Of a stretch of 64,000 nt of DNA, positions 51,276 through 61,101 are shown piece by piece. Made by a program: the position numbers and the translations under genes. Source of the DNA: Streptomyces sp. NBC_01341 (GTDB taxonomy: Bacteria > Actinomycetota > Actinomycetes > Streptomycetales > Streptomycetaceae); contig NZ_CP108364.1 in NCBI RefSeq assembly GCF_035946055.1, positions 3,224,001 through 3,288,000 on the forward strand, in the 5' to 3' direction. The notes beneath the pieces are model-generated. The model worked only from the letters and a program-made list of their open reading frames with translations, searched no databases and had not been told where the DNA came from. Every line of letters begins with the position of its first letter. Position 1 is the first letter of the stretch.

Positions 51276-51912
51276 CCGTGCCGCCCTGCAGGCGACGGCC
51301 GACAACGGACTGAAGATCGTCGTCGTCGGCGGCTTCGGGGTCGGCAAGACCACCATGGTGCGTTCCGTGAGCGAGATCCGTCCGCTCAACACGGAAGAGA
51401 CCATGACCCGCGCGGGCGAGGCCGTCGACGACCTCGAAGGTGTGCACTCCAAGACGTCCACCACGGTCGCCTTCGACTTCGGCCGGATCACACTCGACGC
51501 GCGATCCGTCCTCTACCTCTTCGGCGCACCCGGACAGGAGCGCTTCTGGTTCCTGTGGGACCGGCTCTTCTCCGGCACCCTGGGCGCCGTCGTCCTGGTC
51601 GACACCCGGCGGCTGGCCGACTCCTGGTACGCGATCGACCGCCTGGAGCACCACGGCACACCGTTCATCGTGGCCTGCAACGACTTCGGGGGCCCGCTGC
51701 ACACCGAGCAGCAGATCCGCGAAGCCCTCGACCTCTCCCCCGACGTCCCGCTCGTGGAGTGCGACGCCCGGGACCGGTCCTCCAGCAAGTACGTCCTGAT
51801 CACGCTCGTCGAGCACCTCTACGCGCTGTCCCTCGCACGCGAGAAGAACGCCGACGCGGCCTTGGCGGGCGGTCCCGCCGCCCCGGCGATGACACCGGAG
51901 CCCACGCTGTGA
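51256..51912 (+). CDS. cvnD: Conservon Ras-like GTPase CvnD
   Basis: A 218-residue small GTPase. The P loop is GGFGVGKTTM (about residues 26-35), switch II is LFGAPGQERFWFLWDRLF, and the NKxD motif is replaced by CNDF, as in the bacterial MglA/CvnD group. I place the start at TTG 51256, inside cvnC, behind GGAACAGG; no ATG or GTG is available before the P loop. It is the switch of the conservon and overlaps the P450 gene (GTGA). Confidence 0.9.
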   Translation: MDSATSDRAALQATADNGLKIVVVGGFGVGKTTMVRSVSEIRPLNTEETMTRAGEAVDDLEGVHSKTSTTVAFDFGRITLDARSVLYLFGAPGQERFWFLWDRLFSGTLGAVVLVDTRRLADSWYAIDRLEHHGTPFIVACNDFGGPLHTEQQIREALDLSPDVPLVECDARDRSSSKYVLITLVEHLYALSLAREKNADAALAGGPAAPAMTPEPTL

Positions 51913-53144
51913 CCAAGTGCCCCATGAACGGGACCGCCACCCCGCTGTCCGGCCCGCGCTTCCAGACGGATCCCGTGCAGCTGTACCGGGAGATGCGCCG
52001 CGACCAGGGGTCCGTCGCCCCGGTGGTGCTCGACGGCGACGTACCCGCGTGGCTGATCCTCGGCTACCGGGAGCTGCACCAGGTCACCAACGACCCGGCG
52101 CTCTTCAGCCGGGACTCGGACCTGTGGAACCAGTGGGACAACATCCCGGACGGCTGGCCGCTGCTGCCGATGATCGGACGCAAGCAGCCGTCGATCCTCT
52201 ACACGGTGGGCGAGCGGCACACCGTCCGCGCCGGCATGATCAGCGACGCGCTGGAGGCCGTGGACCCCTTCGCGCTCAAGCGTTACGCCGAGGAGTTCGC
52301 CGACGACCTCATCGACCGCTTCTGCTCCGCCGGCCGGACCGACATCATCGCCGAGTTCGCGATGCTGCTGCCCGCCCGGGTGCTCGCGAAGATCTACGGG
52401 TTCAGTGACGAGGTCGGCGGGCCGCTCGTCGGCGCGCTCAACGACATGATCGACGGCCGTGAGCGGGCCCTGGCCGGACAGCAGCACCTGGGCACGTCGA
52501 TGTTCCAGCTCCTGGTCGACAAGCACGCGGAGCCCGGTGACGACGTCGCGACCCGGATGCTCCAGGACCCCGGCGGCTTCACCGACGAGGAGGTCGCCCA
52601 GGACCTCATGGTGATGATGGCCGCGGGCCACCAGCCGACCGCCGACTGGATGGGCAACTCCCTGCGGCTGATGCTGACGGACGACCGCTTCGCCGCGTCT
52701 CTCTCCGGCGGCCGGCACAGCGTCGCCGAGGCCATGAACGAGGTGCTCTGGGAGGACACCCCCACCCAGAACGTGGCCGGCCGCTGGGCGTCCCGCGACA
52801 CCCACCTCGGCGGACAGCACATCCGCGCCGGGGACCTGCTGCTCCTCGGCATCGCGGCCGCCAACGGCGACCCGCAGGTGCGCACCGACGGCTCGGCCCT
52901 GACCGGCGGCAACAACGCGTTCCTCTCCTTCGGCCACGGCGAGCACCGCTGCCCGTTCCCGGCCCAGGAGACCGCGGAGGTCATCGCACGTACGGGGATC
53001 GAGGTGCTCCTGGACCGGCTCCCGGACGTCGACCTCGCCGTCCCCGCGGAAAAGCTGACCCGGCGTCCGTCCCCGTGGCTGCGCGGTCTGACGGAGCTGC
53101 CGGTGCACTTCACTCCCACCCCCGCTCTTGGAGGCCAGAAATGA
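51909..53144 (+). CDS. Cytochrome P450 lacking the ExxR arginine (CYP157-like), CvnE
   Basis: A 411-residue P450 with the heme-binding signature FGHGEHRCPFPA (Cys348). In the K helix the normally invariant ExxR is EVLW (Glu278-Trp281). The I helix reads AAGHQPTADW rather than AGxET. CYP157 enzymes of S. coelicolor conservons are known to lack ExxR, so this fits that family; catalytic competence is uncertain and it may be structural or a partner of the second P450. The GTG start overlaps the cvnD stop. The following P450 begins in its stop (ATGA). Confidence 0.9.
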   Translation: MTKCPMNGTATPLSGPRFQTDPVQLYREMRRDQGSVAPVVLDGDVPAWLILGYRELHQVTNDPALFSRDSDLWNQWDNIPDGWPLLPMIGRKQPSILYTVGERHTVRAGMISDALEAVDPFALKRYAEEFADDLIDRFCSAGRTDIIAEFAMLLPARVLAKIYGFSDEVGGPLVGALNDMIDGRERALAGQQHLGTSMFQLLVDKHAEPGDDVATRMLQDPGGFTDEEVAQDLMVMMAAGHQPTADWMGNSLRLMLTDDRFAASLSGGRHSVAEAMNEVLWEDTPTQNVAGRWASRDTHLGGQHIRAGDLLLLGIAAANGDPQVRTDGSALTGGNNAFLSFGHGEHRCPFPAQETAEVIARTGIEVLLDRLPDVDLAVPAEKLTRRPSPWLRGLTELPVHFTPTPALGGQK

Positions 53145-54349
53145 CCCGGATCGTCCTCGATCCCCTCGTCGCAGACCTCGACGGCGAGAGCGCGGCCCTG
53201 CGCGCCGCCGGACCGCTGGCCGAGGTGGAGCTCCCCGGCGGGGTGCACTGCTATGCGGTGACGCACCACGCCGAGGCCCGTCAGCTGCTCACCGACAGCC
53301 GTGTCGTCAAGGACATCAACGTCTGGAACGCGTGGCAGCGCGGCGAGATCCCGATGGACTGGCCGCTGATCGGTCTCGCCAACCCGGGCCGCTCGATGCT
53401 GACGGTCGACGGTGCCGACCACCGCAGGCTGCGCACCCTGGTCGCGCAGGCCCTGACCGTGAAGCGGGTGGAGCGACTGCGGTCCGGCATCGAGGCGCTG
53501 ACGAACGCGTCCCTCGACCGGCTCGCGGCGCACCCCAAGGGCGAAGCGGTCGACCTCAAGGCGGAGTTCGCCTATCCGCTGCCGATGAACGTCATCAGCG
53601 AGCTGATGGGCGTGGACGCCGCCGACCACCCCCGGCTCAAGGAGCTGTTCGAGAAGTTCTTCTCGACGCAGACCCCGCCGGAGGAGGTACCGCAGATGAT
53701 GGCGGACCTCGGCGCGCTCTTCACGAAGATCGTGGACGGCAAGCGAGCGAACCCGGGCGACGATCTGACCAGCGCCCTCATCGCGGCCTCCGAGGACGGC
53801 GACCACCTCACCAACGAGGAGATCGTCAACACGCTGCAGCTGATCATCGCGGCCGGTCACGAGACCACGATCAGCCTGGTCGTCAACGTCGTCGAGGCCC
53901 TCCAGACCCACCCCGAGCAGCGCAAGCGCGTGCTGAACGGGGAGGTGCCGTGGGAGAACGTGATCGAGGAGACCCTGCGCTGGAACACCCCCACCTCGCA
54001 CGTCCTGATCCGTTTCGCGACGGAGGACATCGAGGTCGGCGACAAGGTCCTGCCCAAGGGCGAGGCCCTGATCGTCTCCTTCGGGGCGCTCGGCCGCGAC
54101 GAGAAGCAGTACGGGCCGACCGCCGGTGAGTTCGACATCACCCGGTCCCCCAACCGTCACATCGCTTTCGGCCACGGCCCGCACGTCTGCCCGGGCGCCG
54201 CGCTGTCCCGTCTCGAGGCGGGGGTCGCCCTGCCCGCGCTGTACGAGCGCTTCCCCGATCTGGACCTGGCGGTACCCGCCGCGGACCTGCGGAACAAGCC
54301 GATCGTCACCCAGAACGACCTCCACGAGCTGCCGGTCGACCTCGGCTGA
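53141..54349 (+). CDS. Cytochrome P450 (CYP154-like), CvnF
   Basis: A 402-residue P450 with all canonical motifs: I-helix IIAAGHETTISLV, K-helix EETLR (Glu277-Arg280) and heme loop FGHGPHVCPGAALSR (Cys350). CYP154/CYP157 pairs at the end of conservons are typical of Streptomyces. CYP154 enzymes hydroxylate hydrophobic substrates such as polyketides or steroids in vitro. It needs ferredoxin partners not encoded here. It is the last gene of the conservon. Confidence 0.92.
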   Translation: MTRIVLDPLVADLDGESAALRAAGPLAEVELPGGVHCYAVTHHAEARQLLTDSRVVKDINVWNAWQRGEIPMDWPLIGLANPGRSMLTVDGADHRRLRTLVAQALTVKRVERLRSGIEALTNASLDRLAAHPKGEAVDLKAEFAYPLPMNVISELMGVDAADHPRLKELFEKFFSTQTPPEEVPQMMADLGALFTKIVDGKRANPGDDLTSALIAASEDGDHLTNEEIVNTLQLIIAAGHETTISLVVNVVEALQTHPEQRKRVLNGEVPWENVIEETLRWNTPTSHVLIRFATEDIEVGDKVLPKGEALIVSFGALGRDEKQYGPTAGEFDITRSPNRHIAFGHGPHVCPGAALSRLEAGVALPALYERFPDLDLAVPAADLRNKPIVTQNDLHELPVDLG

Positions 54350-54428
54350 CCGACGGCGTCGTTTTCCGGCCGCACGGGTCGTCCGCGATCCGGAGCGTGC
54401 GTCTCACCGGACGGACAGGGCTCCCTGA

Positions 54429-55577
<1,149 letters not shown>

Positions 55578-55590
55578 GCAGTACACGGAG

Positions 55591-55623
55591 GCGGCCCGGT
55601 ACACGTCCTGTGTGCCGGGCCGC
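55591..55623 (+). terminator. 14-bp hairpin after serC
   Basis: GCGGCCCGGTACAC (55591-55604) pairs with GTGTGCCGGGCCGC (55610-55623), one T-G pair, around a 5-base loop, 13 bases after the stop. A strong intrinsic-type terminator without a long T-tract. Confidence 0.8.
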
Positions 55624-55725
55624 TTCCGTATCACCCTGCCGGGTGAACCGTGGTCTCGCGGGGCACCCGGGTCCGCCCCGGCCTACGATGATGCTCTCGA
55701 CACCAGCCATTCCAGGAGGACCGCA

Positions 55726-56337
55726 ATGTCTGCAGCAGCAGTCGAGCACCCCTGTGACGATGAGCCGGAAACGCAGCTCGAAACAGCCAACCGGCTGATG
55801 GATCAGCTCCCGGGTCATCGCGTCGAGATCATCGGAGGCGTCATCACCGTGGCACCACCCCCGGACGGCCCGCACGCCCGCGCGCTCACCAAGCTGATGC
55901 GGCCCTTCATCGCCGCGGGGCTCGACGACGGTGAGACGGAGGTCCTCCAGGGCGTCGGCCTGTGGCTTCCCTCCGGCCCCGAGGACTACGCCATCCCCGA
56001 CCTGGCGATCGTCGACGCCGATCTCGACGAGCACCTCATCGAGAACAACTGCTACGACCCCGCCTGCTTCCGCCTGGTCCTGGAGGTCACCTCCGGGAAC
56101 TACCAGAACGACATGCGCAACAAGGTCACCGCGTACGCCCAGGCCAAGATCCCCGTGTACGTCGTCGTCGACCGCAAGCACAGCCGGATCCACGTGCTGA
56201 CCGAACCACTGCCCTCCGGTTACGACCGTCACGAGGTGTACGCCCCCGGCCAGGAGGCCCCGCTTCCCTCCGTCCTGGGCACCGAGGTGTCCCTGGACGT
56301 CGCCGAGCTGGTGCGCGCGGGCCGCCCCAAGCGCTGA
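55726..56337 (+). CDS. Uma2-family (DUF820) restriction-fold protein
   Basis: A 203-residue PD-(D/E)xK-fold protein of the Uma2 family, expanded in Streptomyces. Core segments are HRVEIIGGVITVAPPPDG, IPDLAIVDADLDEHL, LVLEVTSGNYQNDMRNKV and KIPVYVVVDRKHSRI, where the Asp...Glu-x-Thr-Ser...Lys pattern resembles a nuclease site. The biological role is unknown. The ATG at 55726 follows CCAGGAGGACCGCA. Confidence 0.9.
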   Translation: MSAAAVEHPCDDEPETQLETANRLMDQLPGHRVEIIGGVITVAPPPDGPHARALTKLMRPFIAAGLDDGETEVLQGVGLWLPSGPEDYAIPDLAIVDADLDEHLIENNCYDPACFRLVLEVTSGNYQNDMRNKVTAYAQAKIPVYVVVDRKHSRIHVLTEPLPSGYDRHEVYAPGQEAPLPSVLGTEVSLDVAELVRAGRPKR

Positions 56338-56366
56338 GCGCGCGGGCCGCTACTGTTCGCGGAACG

Positions 56367-56867
56367 ATCTCCTCGATAGCCCAAGTCCCTTACACCGGGG
56401 GCGAGAAGGAATCCCTTCACACAAGCCTGGACCGGCACCGGGACGTGGTGCTCTGGAAGCTCGAAGGCCTGGACGACGAGCAGCTGCGCCGTTCTGTGAC
56501 CCCGACGGGGACGAACCTGCTGGGCATCGTGAAGCACCTGGCCACCGTCGAGTACGGCTGGTTCTGCGCCGCGTTCGGTCACGGGACCGAGGATTTCTGG
56601 TTCGACACGTCCAAGGACGACATGACCGTCGCCCCCGACGAGTCGACGGAACGGATCCTCGCGTTCTACGCCCGCGCCCGCGCCGCCGCCGACCGGGCGA
56701 TCGAGGAGACCGGGCTGGACACCACCGGGACCTCCTGGAACGGCAGGACGGTGTCCATGCGCTGGGTCCTCATCCACATGATCGAGGACGTGCTGCGGCA
56801 CACCGGACACATGGACATCGTCCGTGAGCTGATCGACGGGGCGACGGGTTCCTACCCGGCTCCCTGA
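56367..56867 (+). CDS. DinB-family protein (DUF664) without a normal start codon
   Basis: About 166 residues of a DinB/DUF664 four-helix protein (ESLHTSLDRHRDVVLWKLEG, GIVKHLATVEYGWFCAAF, RWVLIHMIEDVLRHTGHMD) with three conserved metal-binding His residues visible. No ATG, GTG or TTG lies in frame between the upstream Uma2 coding region and the conserved core; the best candidate is ATC at 56367. TACTGT at 56351-56356 would give a transcript starting near it. Either a rare ATC start is used, or the start codon has mutated. The 3' end overlaps the convergent DUF4259 gene by 16 bases. Confidence 0.75.
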   Translation: MSSIAQVPYTGGEKESLHTSLDRHRDVVLWKLEGLDDEQLRRSVTPTGTNLLGIVKHLATVEYGWFCAAFGHGTEDFWFDTSKDDMTVAPDESTERILAFYARARAAADRAIEETGLDTTGTSWNGRTVSMRWVLIHMIEDVLRHTGHMDIVRELIDGATGSYPAP

Positions 56868-57292
56868 CCCACGGGCGGGGCCATCGCTCCGGCCAGCACG
56901 GCGCGGAGCTCCCGCACCCCCGCGCTCCACCGCTCCCCCTCGCCCACGTCCGCCCACAGTTCCAGCAGCTCGGACTCCCCCGCCACCACCCGGTCGAGGG
57001 CGGTGACGGCAAGGCCGCACAGCTCGGGTGCGAGCGGGGGTACGGGGTCGTCGGGGCCGTAGACCGAATCCACCGGTGTGCCGCCGGGGCGCTGGGCCGC
57101 GAGCAGGGCCGCCGCGGCGACCGCCACCACGCCGTCGTCGGCGTCGAGGTAGTCGTCCACGCCCGTGCGGGCGGTGACGGCGAGCGCCTCCCGGATGATC
57201 TCCTCGCGCCGTCCGGGCCGCGCGTCGTCGAGGCTGCCCGCGAAGTCCGCCGCGGTGTCGCTGTCGAAATGGCCCATCCCCCAGGTCCCCAC
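56852..57292 (-). CDS. DUF4259 domain protein
   Basis: A 146-residue DUF4259 protein with the defining start VGTWGMGHFDSDTAADFAGS and LDADDGVVAVAAAALLAAQR. Function unknown; it occurs singly across actinomycetes and as a probable immunity-type protein in some toxin systems, but no toxin is adjacent. The GTG at 57292 is preceded by GGAAGGGGG. Confidence 0.85.
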   Translation of the reverse strand: MGTWGMGHFDSDTAADFAGSLDDARPGRREEIIREALAVTARTGVDDYLDADDGVVAVAAAALLAAQRPGGTPVDSVYGPDDPVPPLAPELCGLAVTALDRVVAGESELLELWADVGEGERWSAGVRELRAVLAGAMAPPVGQGAG

Positions 57293-57305
57293 GGGACCCC
57301 CTTCC

Positions 57306-58001
57306 TCAGCCGGTGCCCCCATCCTCCCGCCCACCACTGACAGTCGGCTTCCGGGCGATCAGGAAGGCCTGGGGCGTCCTCTCGGGGAAGGGGCCCTCCG
57401 TGTCGGTCTCCCGCACCGTCCGGGCCAGCATGGTCAGCCCGGCCGCCTTCAGGAGCTCCGCGACCCGGCCGGGCCGCCGGCGGCGGAAGTCGAGCGCGAT
57501 GTCCTTGCCGAATGCCTCGTCCCTGCGCAGCACGTCGTCCCCGACCTGGAATCCGAGGAGGATGTGGCCGCCGGGCTTCAGTACACGGAAGAACTCGGAG
57601 AAAACCGACGGTAGTTGCTCGTCCGGGACGTGAATCGTCGAGTACCAGGCCAGGAGTCCGCCGAGGCCCCCGTCCGGCAGGTCCAGGCCGAGCATGGAGC
57701 CCTCCTCGAACCGCAGTTCCGGGTGGTCCCGTCGGGCCGCCGCCAGCATCTGCGGCGAGAGGTCGATGCCGAACACGTCGACGCCCAGCCCGTGGAGAAA
57801 TCCCGTCACCCGTCCGGTGCCGCAGCCCACGTCGGCCACGGGTCCTCCCCCGTCCGCCAGGACGAGTTCGGCGAAAGCCGTCACCAGGGCACGGTCGAGC
57901 GGCTTGGCCCCCAACTCGTCACGGAAGAGGGAGGAGTAGTCGTCGGCGATGGCGTCGTACGACGCCCGGGTGGTGTGCAGGAAATCCATTGTGTCGGTCA
58001 C
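57306..58001 (-). CDS. Class I SAM-dependent methyltransferase
   Basis: A 231-residue Rossmann-fold methyltransferase: SAM-binding motif VADVGCGTGRVTGFLHGLG, acidic loop VFGIDLSPQML and post-I motif LGGLLAWYSTIHVPDEQLP. The substrate is unknown, and the layout resembles small-molecule or quinone-type methyltransferases. The GTG start at 58001 gives VTDTMDFLHTTRASYDAIAD. The gene is followed 13 bases later by the DUF4259 gene. Confidence 0.9.
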   Translation of the reverse strand: MTDTMDFLHTTRASYDAIADDYSSLFRDELGAKPLDRALVTAFAELVLADGGGPVADVGCGTGRVTGFLHGLGVDVFGIDLSPQMLAAARRDHPELRFEEGSMLGLDLPDGGLGGLLAWYSTIHVPDEQLPSVFSEFFRVLKPGGHILLGFQVGDDVLRRDEAFGKDIALDFRRRRPGRVAELLKAAGLTMLARTVRETDTEGPFPERTPQAFLIARKPTVSGGREDGGTG

Positions 58002-58082
58002 GGTCCGGCACTGTAGTGCGGTGGCGCCCGCAGGGGGGCGGCTTCCGGAAGGACGCCCGGCCGGACTGCGGAGCCGCGGCCC

Positions 58083-59807
58083 TCAGGTGACGCGGACGAC
58101 GAGCACCGCCACGTCGTCGCGCTGCGGCACGTCGTCCAGGCGGTGGGCGAGCGTCTCCAGGATCATCGGCAACGGACGGTCGCCGACGGCCGAGAGGGTG
58201 GCGGCGGTCTGCTGGACGCTCTCGTCGATGTCGTTGTCACGGCGTTCGACCAGCCCGTCGGTGTACAGCAGGAGCACGCTGCCCGGGGGGAGCCGGCGTT
58301 CCTGGTCGTGGCGGGCGACACCGTCCGGGGCGCCGAGGAGCATCAGGTCGTGCGCGCCGAGTGTCGAGACGTCACCGTCGGGCGTACGCACCAGGGGTGG
58401 CGGGTGACCGGCGTTGGACCAGGTGAGCAGCCACCCGCCACCGTGCGGGTCGAGGCGCGCGTGCACCGCTGTGGCACCGGGGCCCAGGGGCAGTGCCTCG
58501 AAGGCGCCGTCCACCGCCTTGAGAGCGGCGGCGGGCGAGTGGGCGGCGCGCGCGAGCGTGGCCTGGCGGAGCATGCTGCGGACCTGGCCCATCACCGCGG
58601 CGGCCTGGACGTCGTGGCCGATGACGTCGCCGATGGACAGCATCAGGGACCACTGTCCGGAGGCCGCGGGGTGCTGCAGCCGGTAGGCGTCGTACCAGTC
58701 GCCGCCCACCATGTCCTGGTCGGTGGCCGGCAGGTAGAGGGCAGCCATGTCCAGGCCCGGCACGGACGGCAGTTCGGTCAGCATCGCGGCCTGGAGCTGT
58801 TCGGCGGTGCTCAGCCGGTTCTCGACGAACAGGGTGCGCTCCACGGCCTGGCTCGCGTATCCGCCGACCGCGGTGAGGACCGCTTCCTCGGTCACCTCCA
58901 GGAGGTGGGCGGCCGACCAGCACCACATCAGCACCCCGCGGCCCCGCATCAGCGGTACGCACAGCGCGGAGCTGAGGCCCAGCGAGTCGTATCCGGCGAC
59001 CGCCTCGGGGCTGAAGCCCGCCACGAGCGCGTCGCGGTCCGGGACGAAGACGGTGCGCTGTTCCCGCATCGCCTTCGTGCTCGGGAAGTCGGCGTCCATG
59101 CCGAGCCGGTCGATGGACACCTCGACGGGCCGGACGGCCTCCGGATCGACCACGCGCCACAGGCCCCGGCCGTCCGCGAGCAGCAGGCCGACGTAGGACG
59201 GATCGGTGGGGCCGTCGAACATGCTGCGCAGGCGGCGGGCCAGGTCCGTGAGGTCGCGGGAGTGTCCCAGTTCGACCGAGGCGCGCAGCAGCAGGTGTGC
59301 GTGGTCGCGGTCGCGGCGGGTCCGCTCGCTGGCGATCCTCAGCCGCAGTTCCACCGAGCAGGCGGCGGCGAGGTCCTCCAGGTCCTGCAGCTCGTCCGCC
59401 GTCCAGTCCCGGGGGTGGTGGTCGATGGCGCAGAGCGACCCGAGGACCTGGGCGTCGGCGTCGGTCAGCGGCATCCCGGCGTAGGCGATCACCTGGAGGT
59501 CGGGGATGGCCAGGCTGTCGCAGGTGAGCGAGTCCAGCCGTGTGTCGTTCAGGATCAGCGGTCTCCCGGTGGCGACGACGTGCTGGCAGAAGGAGTGGCT
59601 GAGCGGGGTCCCGCGCTGCGAGGCCCAGGGCTCGGCGAGGCCGACCATGCCGGGGAAGACCTGCCGTTCGGGCTCCAGCAGGGAGACCAGGGAGACGGGG
59701 ACACGGAGGAAGCGCGTGACGAGCCTCGCGAACCTGTCCATACCGGGATCGGCCGCCGCTGTGAGCCCTGCGAGCCGCAGGGCTTCCGTCCTCCCCAGTT
59801 CGCCCAC
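58083..59807 (-). CDS. GAF/PP2C (SpoIIE-type) serine phosphatase
   Basis: A 574-residue cytoplasmic phosphatase. Two GAF-like sensory regions are visible (near residues 30-170 with FCQHVVATGRPLILNDTRLD, and 200-350 with SSALCVPLMRGRGVLM). They precede a SpoIIE-type PP2C domain with the metal-binding motifs MVGGDWYDAYRL, LSIGDVIGHDVQAAAVM and LLYTDGLVERRDNDI. Such proteins usually dephosphorylate anti-anti-sigma factors in stress or development circuits; no partner is encoded nearby. The frame is open to 60257, overlapping the GNAT gene. I prefer the GTG at 59807, behind GAAAGG. Confidence 0.88.
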   Translation of the reverse strand: MGELGRTEALRLAGLTAAADPGMDRFARLVTRFLRVPVSLVSLLEPERQVFPGMVGLAEPWASQRGTPLSHSFCQHVVATGRPLILNDTRLDSLTCDSLAIPDLQVIAYAGMPLTDADAQVLGSLCAIDHHPRDWTADELQDLEDLAAACSVELRLRIASERTRRDRDHAHLLLRASVELGHSRDLTDLARRLRSMFDGPTDPSYVGLLLADGRGLWRVVDPEAVRPVEVSIDRLGMDADFPSTKAMREQRTVFVPDRDALVAGFSPEAVAGYDSLGLSSALCVPLMRGRGVLMWCWSAAHLLEVTEEAVLTAVGGYASQAVERTLFVENRLSTAEQLQAAMLTELPSVPGLDMAALYLPATDQDMVGGDWYDAYRLQHPAASGQWSLMLSIGDVIGHDVQAAAVMGQVRSMLRQATLARAAHSPAAALKAVDGAFEALPLGPGATAVHARLDPHGGGWLLTWSNAGHPPPLVRTPDGDVSTLGAHDLMLLGAPDGVARHDQERRLPPGSVLLLYTDGLVERRDNDIDESVQQTAATLSAVGDRPLPMILETLAHRLDDVPQRDDVAVLVVRVT

Positions 59808-59896
59808 CCTGGGGCCTTTCGTCGAGATGGCGGCCGGAGCCGTGGCGCGGGTACGCCGCTCTTCGAAGGTATAAGACAATTCCGCCGATGTCGTGA

Positions 59897-60439
59897 TCAG
59901 AGCCGGGCTCCGGAGCCCGGCACGGCGTTGTGCGGGGCTGCCCGCCGCCACCTCACCTCGCCGTCCTCCCGCTCGTCGGTGGCGGTCAGCCCCGCAGCCG
60001 CGGCGACGGCGGCGGACGCGGCGTGGTCCGGATGGATGTGGGCGACGACGCTCCGGACCGACTGCCGCGCCAGCAGGTGGCAGACCATTCCCACCGCCGC
60101 CTCCTTGGCGTAGCCCCGGCCCTGCCACGGGGTGCCGACCACCCAGGCCACTTCCGCCCGGCCGTCGCGCAGGGTGGCCTGCGCGTAACCGGCCAGGCAC
60201 CCGTCGGCACGCACCCGGAGCACCCAGTTCCACCAGAGTTCGGCGGGATCGGGACAACCGGCGCTCTGGCGCTCGTAGCGGGCGCGCAGGGCGCCGACGT
60301 CCTCGGGGGCGCCCCCCGTGTAGCCGTGCAGGGCGGGATCGGAGAGGACCACCGCCATCTCCTCCGCGTGCGCCACGTCCAGCGGGAGTGCGTCCAGGCG
60401 GGGGGTGGAGAAGGGCTCGGGGGCGCCGTCGGCGTACAT
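59897..60439 (-). CDS. GNAT-family N-acetyltransferase
   Basis: A 180-residue GNAT enzyme related to RimJ-type acetyltransferases: TPRLDALPLDVAHAEEMAVV, AEVAWVVGTPWQGRGYAKEA (acetyl-CoA loop) and AHIHPDHAASAAVAAAAGLT. The acceptor is unknown. The ATG at 60439 follows a TAGGCT -10-like box by seven bases, so a leaderless mRNA is likely; a longer frame to 60505 is not family-like. Confidence 0.87.
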   Translation of the reverse strand: MYADGAPEPFSTPRLDALPLDVAHAEEMAVVLSDPALHGYTGGAPEDVGALRARYERQSAGCPDPAELWWNWVLRVRADGCLAGYAQATLRDGRAEVAWVVGTPWQGRGYAKEAAVGMVCHLLARQSVRSVVAHIHPDHAASAAVAAAAGLTATDEREDGEVRWRRAAPHNAVPGSGARL

Positions 60440-60551
60440 GCGGCGGAGCCTACGCCGGGCACTCGTCCCGGGGTGGGCACCCGTCTGCGCATACCTCACG
60501 ATCATGTCTTTTTCGGTGCATTAACGGGCATGCGGGGTGCACCATGGACAC

Positions 60552-60953
60552 ATGAGTACGACCCGTGCACTGGAGCCCTTCGTGAGGCAGTACACCGTGC
60601 TGCTCAGCAGCCGCAGGCCGGACGGATCGGCCGCTCGCACCCCTGTCAGCATCGCCGTCGAGGGTGACCACGCCTACATCCGTACGTTCTCGTCGGCGTG
60701 GAAGGTCGACCGGATGCGCAACCACCCGGTGGTGGAGGTCGCTCCGTGCACCGTGCGCGGCGCGCCGACGGGGCCGCCCATGAAGGCGTGGGCACGACTC
60801 CTTCAGGAGGGGTCGAAGGAGAACCTCCACGCCGCCCGGACACTCTCCCGGAAGTACCCCGCCCTGCACGGCGTGGTCGTCCCCCTCGCCCACCGCCTGA
60901 AGAGGGACCGGACCCTGCACTACGAGCTGCGCCCGGTCACTCAGGACGACTGA
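60552..60953 (+). CDS. PPOX-class F420/flavin-dependent protein
   Basis: A 133-residue split-barrel protein (QYTVLLSSRRPDGSAARTPV, GDHAYIRTFSSAWKVDRMRN, VEVAPCTVRGAPTGPPMKAW) of the family binding F420 or FMN. The closest named group is PPOX-class F420-dependent oxidoreductases of actinomycetes. It is small, with no partner domain. The ATG at 60552 begins the conserved region, with an in-frame ATG at 60537 upstream. Confidence 0.87.
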   Translation: MSTTRALEPFVRQYTVLLSSRRPDGSAARTPVSIAVEGDHAYIRTFSSAWKVDRMRNHPVVEVAPCTVRGAPTGPPMKAWARLLQEGSKENLHAARTLSRKYPALHGVVVPLAHRLKRDRTLHYELRPVTQDD

Positions 60954-61071
60954 ACGACCTCACTCGGCGCCGGAGTCCAGGGCGGGCGAAGGGCCGGAAC
61001 GGGGCGCACCCAGCACGGCCGGGCGGCCTTGGGGGGTTCACTTTTCGCGGTGTGAGCATGGGCATACGCGT

Positions 61072-61083
61072 CGTGTATACACG
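61072..61083. promoter_or_regulatory. GTATAC-type palindrome at the deacetylase promoter
   Basis: CGTGTATACACG is a perfect 12-bp palindrome 18 bases before the deacetylase ATG. Its GTATAC core also occurs in the PadR operator at 61958-61993, suggesting shared control. Confidence 0.5.
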
Positions 61084-61101
61084 GCATGTACAGTTCCCTC
61101 C

